This document shows positions 28,601-36,642 of a stretch of DNA of 64,000 nucleotides, piece by piece. A model generated the notes under the pieces. That model was not told the DNA's origin. It did not search any database and saw only the letters and a program-made list of their open reading frames with translations. The stretch covers positions 744,001 through 808,000 of the forward strand of contig NZ_JACETV010000001.1 of the NCBI RefSeq assembly GCF_013912375.1, written 5' to 3'. Origin of the DNA: Emticicia sp. BO119. Its GTDB lineage: Bacteria; Bacteroidota; Bacteroidia; Cytophagales; Spirosomataceae. The position numbers and the translations under genes were made by a program. Position 1 is the stretch's first letter, and every line of letters starts with the position of its first letter.

Positions 28601-29568
28601 TAGAAATTTATGATGAACCAAATTTTCAACAATACCCTGAAGCAAAATATAACAAAGACTTTAGATTTCCATTCTATGCCTTTCTTTCTTACAGGAAAGC
28701 ACTTAAAATATTGATTCCATTTGGTGAAGATAATGAACAGGAACCTTTAATTAGTATTTTAAATAGAAGTACCAAGATTATCCGTGATTATCATAACAGT
28801 CATAACAAAGTTTATCTTAAAAATATAGCTCATACATTATCTAATATCGGAGATACACTTTTTTCTGTTTTAGACACTTCAAAATCTAAGGATAAAAAAC
28901 TTGATTCAGTAGTAGTATTAAATCGTATTTCTAAAAAATGGGATGATGGAAATAAGATTTCAAATGCTGTTTCAGAAATTTCATCAAATGATAACGACCT
29001 GATAAAAAAGGAAAGACTTGTTAAAGTGTTGATAGATATAGTTGATTATGAATCATGGAAAGAAGAATTAATTCAATTAGAAGCTGGCTTAACAGTTGAG
29101 GAAAACTTCAAAGTTAAACTTGAGTCATTAATTAAGGAGGTTAAGAAAATAAAAAACTTAAATAATGGGGAAACAAATTTAAAAAGAATAGAAAATTTAA
29201 AAAAATTGTGTGCTAATGGTTGGTATTTATGGGATAAGGATTTTAATAACGAGCAATTAGTTGAAATTATTGCTTTTTTGAGATTTGAAGAAATCTACGA
29301 GAAGAAGAACTTAAAGTTGATTGAAAAGGAAAAATTATTAACAGAAAGGAAATCATTACTATCAGCGAATGAAGATGAAAAACTATCAGAAGATGAAAAC
29401 AATTTAGTAAAGGAAAAGGAAGAATTAAATTATGATTGGAATCAGAACAAAGAGAAAATAGCAAAAATAGCAGAATATATTACCCCCTTGAAGAATGGTT
29501 ATCGGATAATGGCATTTTTGGATAAATATGTGGCCGAGTATTTTGAATATGAGGACTTTAAAAAATAA
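25636..29568 (+). CDS. large KAP-like membrane P-loop NTPase with TPR region
   Basis: Protein of 1310 residues. Residues about 40-76 have the AAA/STAND entry FVGRKKIKDKFL and the Walker A GYRGMGKTS (68-76). Two membrane helices (about 145-165 and 183-210) sit between Walker A and Walker B, the layout that defines KAP-type NTPases (Kidins220, PifA). Walker B is VIVFDELDK near 346-352; a sensor-like RFIFIAGRE lies near 412. TPR-like helices span about 765-860 (GDCHYFDQEFDDAIVSYQDA), and a charged coiled coil lies near 1215-1270. No signal peptide: an inner-membrane NTPase facing the cytoplasm. PifA of plasmid F blocks phage T7, so a defence role is possible but unproven. A gene for an unrecognised 521-residue protein follows 90 bp later, very probably co-transcribed. 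Confidence 0.75.
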   Translation: MPVEIKRDDYAIQAYIKNIFLELPTYKFHHSPLNGDGDEIFVGRKKIKDKFLNILKNGEKNGAYLITGYRGMGKTSFVKSVLSEYTEAEKNSNGQVLKVDISFAQVDLKETDILRQITKGLIDQVSSSWFVRFANTLSLPKVFRFLSFIISISFGFLLFHSHSGKKIKSLFHLESNGSKNMTGYDLFWLLIGMIVLIGFVTIVLTYLFDLLRLIILRLLKYKYRAICNEYKNQLNKNSLDKRYKSNHKNKVEKDNNSSERKFWGWYEKAILEVNLYKKLIHVYERANASIVKESGLQSSTTNIPFGFINKDVRTFPIANAKEIEYELIRILREYNDFINYNKKFVIVFDELDKVEPAIGKSYYFDDNKSLEQFELSQSQLIDLRERKKVIINILASLKHFITEANARFIFIAGREMFDASLADIADRQSSISSIFHQIIYVDSFLKDKPETNTKSSGLTDLVEMYLEKVLIPDDVFTKTYELKKIEYEEAKKANPNLKHENEDLFNDEDINKTDQESFFVKYNRYLRMLGKKPEERLKIIFTLQHFIIYLTYRSNGSPKKMVKLLEDYIIKDKDKESKMIDDPLYVVVKNNSLNTAREESLYLRFSVKSQYKFGFITYLYRPFLLSYSQFLKKYSDNVLVATPYLMDHLIKFHPFAFSVQNLELLPEVLSANKNPILRFFIEELINFLSQNHLRETEIGLFEYKFFNKSANEITYLSKIFEEESAAFNFTLDETYFIKIFLRNKIKDIRNSYRDFKDLSGTKYIFSISFLNGLLGDCHYFDQEFDDAIVSYQDALQVLRAMPIEELKQEEFVLMIRLKLKLGLIFEKMKSFESALSVYNDSIKLTESYFEINLEIIKKRTNGQISIFEDEQSKKTLSKFNSLNELLQIVNQAYTASLYMQEKVGIEGLTIYKLKAYINAFEALVEKVSKHTMENTIVRANFYSNIGALLYYKNFSIGSKVQNNDDEKTNSLLSDLIKEKFVEYRLGPQVEIYDEPNFQQYPEAKYNKDFRFPFYAFLSYRKALKILIPFGEDNEQEPLISILNRSTKIIRDYHNSHNKVYLKNIAHTLSNIGDTLFSVLDTSKSKDKKLDSVVVLNRISKKWDDGNKISNAVSEISSNDNDLIKKERLVKVLIDIVDYESWKEELIQLEAGLTVEENFKVKLESLIKEVKKIKNLNNGETNLKRIENLKKLCANGWYLWDKDFNNEQLVEIIAFLRFEEIYEKKNLKLIEKEKLLTERKSLLSANEDEKLSEDENNLVKEKEELNYDWNQNKEKIAKIAEYITPLKNGYRIMAFLDKYVAEYFEYEDFKK

Positions 29569-29658
29569 GATGGTGAAAAAATAACAAATTTAGGTTTTAT
29601 CATATTTTTATACTATTTATCAGGTAGGTTTTATTCAAAAGCTGGTAAGTCTGTGAGT

Positions 29659-31221
29659 ATGTCTTTCCAGCTAAGAAAAATTTTGCAAACTATAAAGGGC
29701 GTAGTTAACATACGTCCAGAGAAGTCTGGAATAAGACGGAATGCAGAAAACGGTGAACTTTCAAAACAAGAGAAACTTATAAAATTTTTAGAAGAGGCTA
29801 TACTTAGTCTTATTCTGGAGATTACGAGCTGGAATAGTAATTCTACAGATAGACCCCAAATTTACAAATTCAAGAATAATTTAGAATTAAAAGATATATT
29901 TCATCCACAGGCTTTTACAAAATATATCTATACAGGTATTTCAAACGGTCCTGAAATTAAAGAAGCGGTTATGCATTTTGCTGCAATCAGAATAAAAAGC
30001 ATTGATTTTTCAGAGATTAAGAAAATCTCTCAAGACTTGACAGTAACTGAACCGGAAGATGCTATAAAAAAAACTGATTCGCCAGAAGCTTTTAAAATTT
30101 CTTCTGATATGGAATTACCCGAGCTAAGTCTTATACATCCTTATGTAGGTATAGCCAGCCAGTTTAAAAGAGTTCAGGAACTACAGTTTCAAATTACCAT
30201 TAACAGAGGGTTCTTAAAGAAGAAAGTTTTTGCAGGTTTTGAAAAATTAACTAAAGGCGAAAATCTATTAGAAAAATGGGAGGGTGATTATTTTAAAATT
30301 TATAAGAAAGTTAATCCTCAAAATCAAGAAGAGCATTATGAAAAAGTGAATAAAAATGAAAAGGATTCTCCATTTGTCTTTATTAAAGGCATTGTAAACT
30401 GTGATGAAAATAATAAGACAGATACAAAAGAGGGAAATTCGATAGAAATTCATCTTAAAAACTATGAGCAAATTACTATTAATTCGGTCTTTTGCCTGAT
30501 ACAGATTATCTCCATTCTACGGATTTACGATATTAATTTTTATATGAGTTATTTCTATCTGGCAGTTTTTCACAGAAAATTAGGTATATGGTTAAAACAC
30601 TATAAACTTTGCCAAGAGCTGAGACGAGAATTTGAGTACAAAAAATTTAGTTTCCTGTATAAAGAATTTTCAGATGATGAAAGAAAAAAAATACAAAAAC
30701 TTTTGTGTGAAAAAGGAAATAAGGAGATACTCAAAGCAAAATATATAGATAATCGTACAAGGGGAATCAATAATATTCCCAAAGGCAAACTTTTGAAAGG
30801 ACAAAAAGTCCAGTTTAAAACAGCATCGGTAGAATATGAGAAAAAATTCGATGAAGCTTATTCTGATATGCAGCAAAATATTAAATTGGTTAATACATAC
30901 TTAGAAAAGATGCTGGGTGTAGACGCTATGGTTCAGGTAGATGCTACATCCCAGTTTCAGAACGCTTTGCAGTATTTTCACAAGGCAAAACAAATGCATA
31001 GCAATGGGCCGGTTTATAAAGCACAGATTAACAATTACATTTATCTCGAAGATGACTTTAATGACGACTTGTATCATTTTGGTGCGGCTTTAGAAAGACA
31101 GCAGATAAATTCTTATCACATTCGCCAATACATCAAGGAGTTAGAAGCTGAATTAAAAGATTCTCCAATATATGACTATAGAAGTTATGCAAATACCGAT
31201 CCGCTTTCCAGAACCATATAA
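29659..31221 (+). CDS. unrecognised partner of the KAP-like NTPase
   Basis: Protein of 521 residues from the ATG at 29659 (a GTG two codons earlier is also possible). No known domain recognised. It is charged, with short hydrophobic patches (ITINSVFCLIQIISIL near 280) but no signal peptide. Near residues 425-495 helical repeats resemble TPRs (FQNALQYFHKAKQMHSNG ... FNDDLYHFGAALERQ), similar in style to those in the upstream NTPase. Same strand, 90-bp gap and a terminator only after this gene indicate a two-gene unit. It may be the effector or adaptor of the NTPase. Composition is as AT-rich as its partner. Confidence 0.72.
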   Translation: MSFQLRKILQTIKGVVNIRPEKSGIRRNAENGELSKQEKLIKFLEEAILSLILEITSWNSNSTDRPQIYKFKNNLELKDIFHPQAFTKYIYTGISNGPEIKEAVMHFAAIRIKSIDFSEIKKISQDLTVTEPEDAIKKTDSPEAFKISSDMELPELSLIHPYVGIASQFKRVQELQFQITINRGFLKKKVFAGFEKLTKGENLLEKWEGDYFKIYKKVNPQNQEEHYEKVNKNEKDSPFVFIKGIVNCDENNKTDTKEGNSIEIHLKNYEQITINSVFCLIQIISILRIYDINFYMSYFYLAVFHRKLGIWLKHYKLCQELRREFEYKKFSFLYKEFSDDERKKIQKLLCEKGNKEILKAKYIDNRTRGINNIPKGKLLKGQKVQFKTASVEYEKKFDEAYSDMQQNIKLVNTYLEKMLGVDAMVQVDATSQFQNALQYFHKAKQMHSNGPVYKAQINNYIYLEDDFNDDLYHFGAALERQQINSYHIRQYIKELEAELKDSPIYDYRSYANTDPLSRTI

Positions 31222-31292
31222 TCGCAGAATGCTTATTACTAATTAATCTTTCAGGTTAATTATAATTGATGTTTAACTATAGAGAGAATGAT

Positions 31293-31334
31293 AAAGGAGA
31301 GCGAAATAGAAAAATCTGTTCACTCTCCTTTTTT
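31293..31334 (+). terminator. terminator after the NTPase-partner unit
   Basis: AAAGGAGAG at 31293-31301 pairs with CTCTCCTTT at 31323-31331, followed by a T-run. It closes the unit and also separates it from the convergent permease gene. Confidence 0.8.
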
Positions 31335-31343
31335 ATTTTATAA

Positions 31344-34025
31344 CTAGTCTGTTTTCAGATTTTTCACTGGGTTGCTTCTGGCAGCTTTCAGAGTTTGAGA
31401 GCCAATTAACAGAGAGGCAAGAGCCATTAGAGCCAAAAGAGGCAGAAGAAATTCGTAAAATTGCATTGGTAAGTGATAAGCAAATCTGGTTAATACAAAT
31501 TTATCAAAGAATAAATAAGTGGCTGGTAAAGCGATAATAGCTGCCATGCCTAATAGTATCAGAAATCCTTTACTTAACAAATAAATAAGCCCACCTTCTG
31601 TTGCGCCTAAAACTTTTCTAATGCTGATTTCTTTCAGTCGTGTTTCAGTTGTAAATACTACCATACCAAACAATCCTAAAGAGGCAATACAGATCGCAAG
31701 AAAGCTAATAAAACCTACCACCTTTATCATAACCGAAAATTGGCTGTAAGCTTTTTCAATCTGATCATCATAAAATTCAGCTTTCATAGGATGTACCTTG
31801 TCAATTTTTCGCCATGCCTCTTCAATACTGGCCATTGTTGCAGGTAAATTGGATGTCTGAATTTTGACATTAGCTGAACCCCAAGGCATTTCGGTTGAAT
31901 AAAGAAAGATTACTGGTTCAATCTTATTTTCCATAGTGCCATAATGGAAATCCTTTAGTACCCCTACAATTGTCAGATTTTTGTTATCCATCATTACCTG
32001 TTCGCCCAAAGCCCTCTGAGGATCCTGACCAGCAATGTTGAAGCGTTTTAAGACCTGCTCATTCACAATTACTTCACTTTCTTCTCCGTGTTTAGGACGT
32101 AACTTAAAGTTTGTACCTGCTATAAACTTATGTTGATGTAGGGGCAGATAATTCCCATCCACTACATTCAGCGATACCATATTTGAGTCTTTTGACTTGT
32201 CTTTCGGGTTGATATACTTAATCATTGTGCCTTGCATACTTCCAAGACTTGTAACCATTGCCGATCTTGAAATTCCTTGTACGGCCGGTATTTCAGACAA
32301 TTCCTTAACTACTAAATCAGATTTGTTATTCTGAAGGCTGATATTCAGAATATTATCTGTTTTGAATCCTAAGTCAAAATTCAAAAAACCTTTATACTGT
32401 CTGTAACCAATTATTGTAGTAGCAATAAATACCAAAGATAGAGTATATTGAACCACAATTAATGCCTTACGGATATTGATATGGCGGAATACTTTGAATT
32501 TGGAATTGTCTTTAACAACCTGTAAAGCATTGATGCGAGAGAAAAATAGTGCAGGAAAGAACCCAGCAACAATACCAACACTAACGGCTAATAGTAGGAA
32601 GTAACCTACTAATTTAAATGAAAGTTCTAAAGAAACCAGGTCACTTAGATGGGGGTCAAGTAATAAAAAATGTTTTCTTAAAAAGAGAAAAAATAGAAAA
32701 GAAAAAATTAAAGATAATAGGGCTGTGAATATTGATTCGCTTAGGAATTGTCCAAAAATGTGACTCACTGGCGCACCAATAATTTTACGGATACCTACTT
32801 CGCGTGCCCGGCGTAACGAACGCGCAACAGAGAGATTCATATAATTGAAACAGGCGGATAAGATAATTACTAAGGCCAGACCGCCTAATACCCAAAGAAC
32901 CACCGGAGACATAGTTGGCCCGATTGAATTAGATAGGTGTCCACCAAGTGCGATGTCTTTAAGAGGTTGCAGGCTAATATTAATTGTAGCATTTTTCATG
33001 CCTTTATTTTCTTGTGCTGATAAACGATCAAGATTGGTCTGAAGAGTATTTCTTTCAGTACCTTCTGGTAGGGTTAGGTAAACATAATTTTGCCAGATAT
33101 TTTCCCAACCATAAAAGTATGGATCATCTTTGCTGACAGTTGTATTCGTAGTAGAAAAGGAAACGAGAGCATCGAAGCGCATATGTGAAAACTTGCTGAC
33201 ATCTTTAATCAGACCAGTGACTACATAATTTACAGTATCAAATTTTACAACCTTGCCCAGAGACTCTGTATTACCAAATATTTTTTTTGAAGTTGTTTCA
33301 GTTAATATCAGAGAGTAGGGTTCTTTTAAGGCCGTAGAAGGGTTACCTTTTAATAAAGGGAATGAAAATACTTTGAAGAAGGATTCATCGGCCCATATAG
33401 CATTTAAAGGTAGATAATTATCACCCACTCGTGCATCACCATAAAAACCAGTTCGTATAATAGTCAGGTCCTCAAATCCTGTGATAGTCTCACGAATTCT
33501 TTTACCTGCTTTTATAGAGGTTGAAGCCAGGTCCATAGGAGACTGTCCTGTTGTCTGGTGTTTGGAGTTTAACCTATAAATCCGGTCTTTCTTAGCCTGC
33601 AAATCATCATACGAATGCAAATCGACCAGTAGTGCCACTACAAGCAGACCTACCGAAATACTTACGGCAAGCCCAAAGATGTTGATGAACGAGAATAGTT
33701 TGTTACGCACAAGCCCTCGTCTGAATGTTTTAAGATAGCTGCTAATCATAATTAGGTATATGGAAAAATTAGTAAAATTGGGTTCACGAACTGTGTACAA
33801 TCGGAAGAATTTTAATACATCTATCCAATAAATAAGCTTCGCAAGAGTAGCACCTTTACTTTTCAGATTCCGCTCAAAATATTCATTCAGATCGCCTTGT
33901 AAATCTTCTGATATATCTGTTCTACAATACCAAATTAGCAGGCGTTGCGCCAATTTAGGCGGTTCTGTATCCTTAAAAGTCTTTTTATTTTTATGAGGAT
34001 CGGAATGAGTATTGAAATGTTTCAT
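31344..34025 (-). CDS. MacB-like FtsX-type ABC permease with prefix domain (second copy)
   Basis: Protein of 893 residues, paralogous in layout to the gene at 4941-7604. The prefix domain runs about 22-75 (PPKLAQRLLIWY ... ISEDLQGDLNEYFERNL), then TM helix near 110-130, periplasmic domain, and FtsX bundle with RSLRRAREVGIRKIIGAP near 410. The second half ends with TETRLKEISIRKVLGATEGG near 800. No MacB ATPase gene lies nearby. Its start overlaps the padR stop by 4 bp, so translation is coupled. Role as for the first copy: transport or signalling across the inner membrane, substrate unknown. Confidence 0.9.
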   Translation of the reverse strand: MKHFNTHSDPHKNKKTFKDTEPPKLAQRLLIWYCRTDISEDLQGDLNEYFERNLKSKGATLAKLIYWIDVLKFFRLYTVREPNFTNFSIYLIMISSYLKTFRRGLVRNKLFSFINIFGLAVSISVGLLVVALLVDLHSYDDLQAKKDRIYRLNSKHQTTGQSPMDLASTSIKAGKRIRETITGFEDLTIIRTGFYGDARVGDNYLPLNAIWADESFFKVFSFPLLKGNPSTALKEPYSLILTETTSKKIFGNTESLGKVVKFDTVNYVVTGLIKDVSKFSHMRFDALVSFSTTNTTVSKDDPYFYGWENIWQNYVYLTLPEGTERNTLQTNLDRLSAQENKGMKNATINISLQPLKDIALGGHLSNSIGPTMSPVVLWVLGGLALVIILSACFNYMNLSVARSLRRAREVGIRKIIGAPVSHIFGQFLSESIFTALLSLIFSFLFFLFLRKHFLLLDPHLSDLVSLELSFKLVGYFLLLAVSVGIVAGFFPALFFSRINALQVVKDNSKFKVFRHINIRKALIVVQYTLSLVFIATTIIGYRQYKGFLNFDLGFKTDNILNISLQNNKSDLVVKELSEIPAVQGISRSAMVTSLGSMQGTMIKYINPKDKSKDSNMVSLNVVDGNYLPLHQHKFIAGTNFKLRPKHGEESEVIVNEQVLKRFNIAGQDPQRALGEQVMMDNKNLTIVGVLKDFHYGTMENKIEPVIFLYSTEMPWGSANVKIQTSNLPATMASIEEAWRKIDKVHPMKAEFYDDQIEKAYSQFSVMIKVVGFISFLAICIASLGLFGMVVFTTETRLKEISIRKVLGATEGGLIYLLSKGFLILLGMAAIIALPATYLFFDKFVLTRFAYHLPMQFYEFLLPLLALMALASLLIGSQTLKAARSNPVKNLKTD

Positions 34026-34366
34026 ATTGAACCCTCCAGATTAAAGCCTGGAATAATACGCCATAATGCCTCGCGGGCTTCTTTAGCCTTAATCAAAGCG
34101 GCTTTTCCTGCGTGACTTACTTCATAAAAGCGTTTTCGTTTGCCGCCACGTTCATTGGTAGCTTCGCCTAAGTAGCTTGTTGCCAACCCTTTTCCTTCTA
34201 AGCGGTTCAATACGGCATGCACAATACCTAATCTGACAGTTCGACCTGTATGTTTACTCAATTCATCACAAATAGCAACGCTATAAGCATCACTTACCAA
34301 AGCGGCAATACAAAGAAGTACTAATTCTTCAAACTCACCTAAGTTGGTTCCTTTCATAGCAATCAA
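34022..34366 (-). CDS. PadR family transcriptional regulator (second copy)
   Basis: Protein of 114 residues with the same winged-helix layout as the gene at 7621: LGEFEELVLLCIAALVSDAYSVAI, the recognition part LGIVHAVLNRLEGKGL and the basic wing GGKRKRFYEVSHAG. It overlaps the downstream permease gene by 4 bp. Upstream are two direct repeats 31 bp apart that could be its operator; no sigma-54-type box is seen here. Confidence 0.9.
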   Translation of the reverse strand: MIAMKGTNLGEFEELVLLCIAALVSDAYSVAICDELSKHTGRTVRLGIVHAVLNRLEGKGLATSYLGEATNERGGKRKRFYEVSHAGKAALIKAKEAREALWRIIPGFNLEGSI

Positions 34367-34386
34367 AAAATAATTTATTCTGTAAA

Positions 34387-34430
34387 TGTATGTAAAATAA
34401 AGTATTTATTCTTGTTTTGTATGTAAAATA
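34387..34430. promoter_or_regulatory. two direct repeats TGTATGTAAAATA, possible PadR operator
   Basis: Identical 13-mers at 34387-34399 and 34418-34430, that is 31 bp or three helical turns apart, directly upstream of the second padR gene. The phasing suits a protein binding the same face of DNA. Confidence 0.5.
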
Positions 34431-34580
34431 TTTTTTAAGAAATAAAATAATTGGAAACATTGGATTTAAGGTAGTGTTTAAGCATGGTTATTTGATGCAA
34501 AAATAAATCCATATATCACTAAAACATCTTGATTGATTTTTAGTTAATATTAAAGAATTGCTAAATAATCCATTTTAACT

Positions 34581-34718
34581 ATGACAACTGTTGATGCAAT
34601 CATTGTAACTACTGCTATCTGCATAATTGTTGGTGCTGTCCGATATTTATATATTAAAAGAAGTCGTAAAAGTTATTACGATAAGTTTCTTCGTAGGAGG
34701 GTCATAAAAGAGTTTTAA
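34581..34718 (+). CDS. 45-residue small membrane protein
   Basis: The frame starts at an ATG after an AT-rich leader: one membrane helix (AIIVTTAICIIVGAVRYLYI) followed by a strongly basic tail (KRSRKSYYDKFLRRRVIKEF). The stop is directly followed by a good terminator, which supports a real short transcript. Not recognised; the positive-inside rule puts the tail in the cytoplasm. Confidence 0.55.
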   Translation: MTTVDAIIVTTAICIIVGAVRYLYIKRSRKSYYDKFLRRRVIKEF

Positions 34719-34768
34719 GAGTAATTAATTGCCATTACAGATTCTTATAAGTATAATTACTCTTTTAA
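34717..34768 (+). terminator. rho-independent terminator
   Basis: AAGAGTAATTA at 34717-34727 pairs with TAATTACTCTT at 34754-34764, then TTTT. It begins inside the stop codon of the 45-residue gene. Confidence 0.8.
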
Positions 34769-34884
34769 AATTGTTTTTTTTATTATTCGATACTAAATTG
34801 AATAATTCGTAAACTTTTTTCCTTGGACCAAATAGTAATCAAGCCGCTTGTAAACATTCAGTTATGAGGGTTCAGACTTGTCTG

Positions 34885-34892
34885 TACTTTTG
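34885..34892 (+). promoter_or_regulatory. -7 box TACTTTTG upstream of the 100-residue gene
   Basis: Exact TAnnTTTG match 41 bp before the ATG at 34934. The -33 position holds only a TTATG. Confidence 0.4.
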
Positions 34893-34933
34893 ATTCAGAA
34901 TTTTATTTCTGGACAACAAAAAATACTCATATT

Positions 34934-35236
34934 ATGCAGGATTTAAGGAAATTTGGTAGTTTTTTAGGAGCTATGGCTTCATTTACTCCTTCATTTGTTT
35001 TGGGTAGTATTCATTATACGATTAGCTTATTGGAAGGAAAAGAGCATAAAGATGCCAGTAATGACTTTAAACGTACTTTTGATAAACTTTTTAACCTTGG
35101 CGAGCAACTCGGTTCGGAACTGACAGAAGGAGCGGTAAAAGTAGGCTCAAAAATATTTAATGGAGGCAAAAACCTCCATTATATTGCCCTTAAAAGCCAG
35201 ATGCTTGTTGGGGCTTTTTACAAATACAGTTTTTAG
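34934..35236 (+). CDS. hypothetical 100-residue protein
   Basis: Not recognised. It has a mildly hydrophobic N-terminal half (GSFLGAMASFTPSFVLGSIH) and an amphipathic helical half rich in Lys and Gly. The -7 box upstream and the exact end-to-end fit with the neighbour support a real gene: its stop (35234-35236) touches the stop of the minus-strand hydrolase at 35237. Confidence 0.6.
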   Translation: MQDLRKFGSFLGAMASFTPSFVLGSIHYTISLLEGKEHKDASNDFKRTFDKLFNLGEQLGSELTEGAVKVGSKIFNGGKNLHYIALKSQMLVGAFYKYSF

Positions 35237-36397
35237 TTAATTACTTAGCAATTTTAGCATTTTCTTTGAGTTTTCTTTTTTCGGGTTTATCTCCAATGCT
35301 TTCTGATAATTGGTTATTGCCAAATCTTTCTGACCAGCTTTTACATACGCATCTCCCAGACTATCATACACATTGGCACTATTTGGATGCAGTAAAACAT
35401 TTAATTTGAAAACCTCGATGGCCTCCAGTATCTCCTGACGTTTAAGCATTGCATAACCCCATTCATTGAGATCATCTTCTGAATGCCAATATTTCATCAG
35501 ATTTCGTCGGTCTTCATTGGTAGCCATTTGTTCTTGCTTATAGCCTCTTTTAAAAATAGCAGCTTTGGCACTTGGCTTAACTTTATTGGCATATAACGTA
35601 ACAATCGCATTAATAACCAATTGTGGGTTTGAGAAAAAAACATAATGTCCGGTTTGATAAGCAATTAATGAAGTGCGATTGACATAGGAAGCAACAAAAT
35701 CATTATGACAATCCTTCCATCGTTGGGCATCAGGAGTCCCTTCAAACAAGGTTTGTTCTGATACAATATCCACAACGGGAATTTTAAGTGGTAACGGGTT
35801 TTGTTTGACAACATCAATTGTATGCCTGAAATTGTCAGAAGCCTTCATCTTGGTCAATTGCTCTTCAGTAAAAAAGCAGGGTAAATTAGCATCAATCATT
35901 ACCATAGCTCTTATTCGTCGCGGGTTCTGACTGGCAAAAAGTGTCTGATAAAAACCACCCATTGAGTGAGAAACAAGCATGAGATTCTTAGAAAATCCTA
36001 ATTTTTTAAGAGCGACAGTGAGCAATTCTATTTCTTTTTCAATATTTATTGACTGGTTATACTTACTACTTTTCCCCAGGCCTATTCTATCATAGGTAAT
36101 AATTGGGGCTTGGGTAATTTCGGAAATAGGTTCAATAATTCTGTTCCATATTCTACTATCATTACCTCCACCAGCTTCAAAAAAAATAGGAGTGCCTTTG
36201 CCTGAAATAATTGTAAAATGTAGTTGGTAACCATCTGCATTTACCAATGTATCAATTGTTGCTTTTTGCGCAATTACCGATGCCACAGGTAATAAGTACA
36301 ACAACCCTGCAAATAAACGCCATTTGGAATGTATGACTGATAGAGAGGCAGAGTGAATGATTGAGTGAGAATAAAATCCTTTGAAGCTTATTTTCAT
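35237..36397 (-). CDS. alpha/beta hydrolase fused to C-terminal TPRs
   Basis: Protein of 386 residues. An N-terminal hydrophobic segment (KWRLFAGLLYLLPVASVIAQ) suggests export. The alpha/beta hydrolase fold has the oxyanion/lid region FFEAGGGNDSRIW near 75 and the nucleophile elbow SHSMGG near 143. A Cys-containing segment (DANLPCFFTEEQL) follows. The last 70 residues are two TPR units (HPNSANVYDSLGDAYVKAGQ ... AITNYQKALEINPKKENSKK). Esterase or peptidase activity is expected; substrate unknown. Bacteroidota often join a hydrolase to TPRs, so the fusion is not unique. Confidence 0.82.
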   Translation of the reverse strand: MKISFKGFYSHSIIHSASLSVIHSKWRLFAGLLYLLPVASVIAQKATIDTLVNADGYQLHFTIISGKGTPIFFEAGGGNDSRIWNRIIEPISEITQAPIITYDRIGLGKSSKYNQSINIEKEIELLTVALKKLGFSKNLMLVSHSMGGFYQTLFASQNPRRIRAMVMIDANLPCFFTEEQLTKMKASDNFRHTIDVVKQNPLPLKIPVVDIVSEQTLFEGTPDAQRWKDCHNDFVASYVNRTSLIAYQTGHYVFFSNPQLVINAIVTLYANKVKPSAKAAIFKRGYKQEQMATNEDRRNLMKYWHSEDDLNEWGYAMLKRQEILEAIEVFKLNVLLHPNSANVYDSLGDAYVKAGQKDLAITNYQKALEINPKKENSKKMLKLLSN

Positions 36398-36642
36398 ACT
36401 ATCGGGTTAAAATTTGGCTAATGACGAGAAAAACGCAAGAATGGTGCACGGTATAAGTAAGAACGGCCGCCTTTTGTATTGATAACGATTTTATGGGCCT
36501 TTAGGTTATTATCGGTCTGAACAAAATAAATGTTTCTTGCCCAGGTGAGAAGACATATTGATAAAAGGCATCAGAAAAAAAAGTATAGAAACAATAATTC
36601 ATGCTAAATTGCAGTATATAATATTTCTGATTTCATAGCCAA

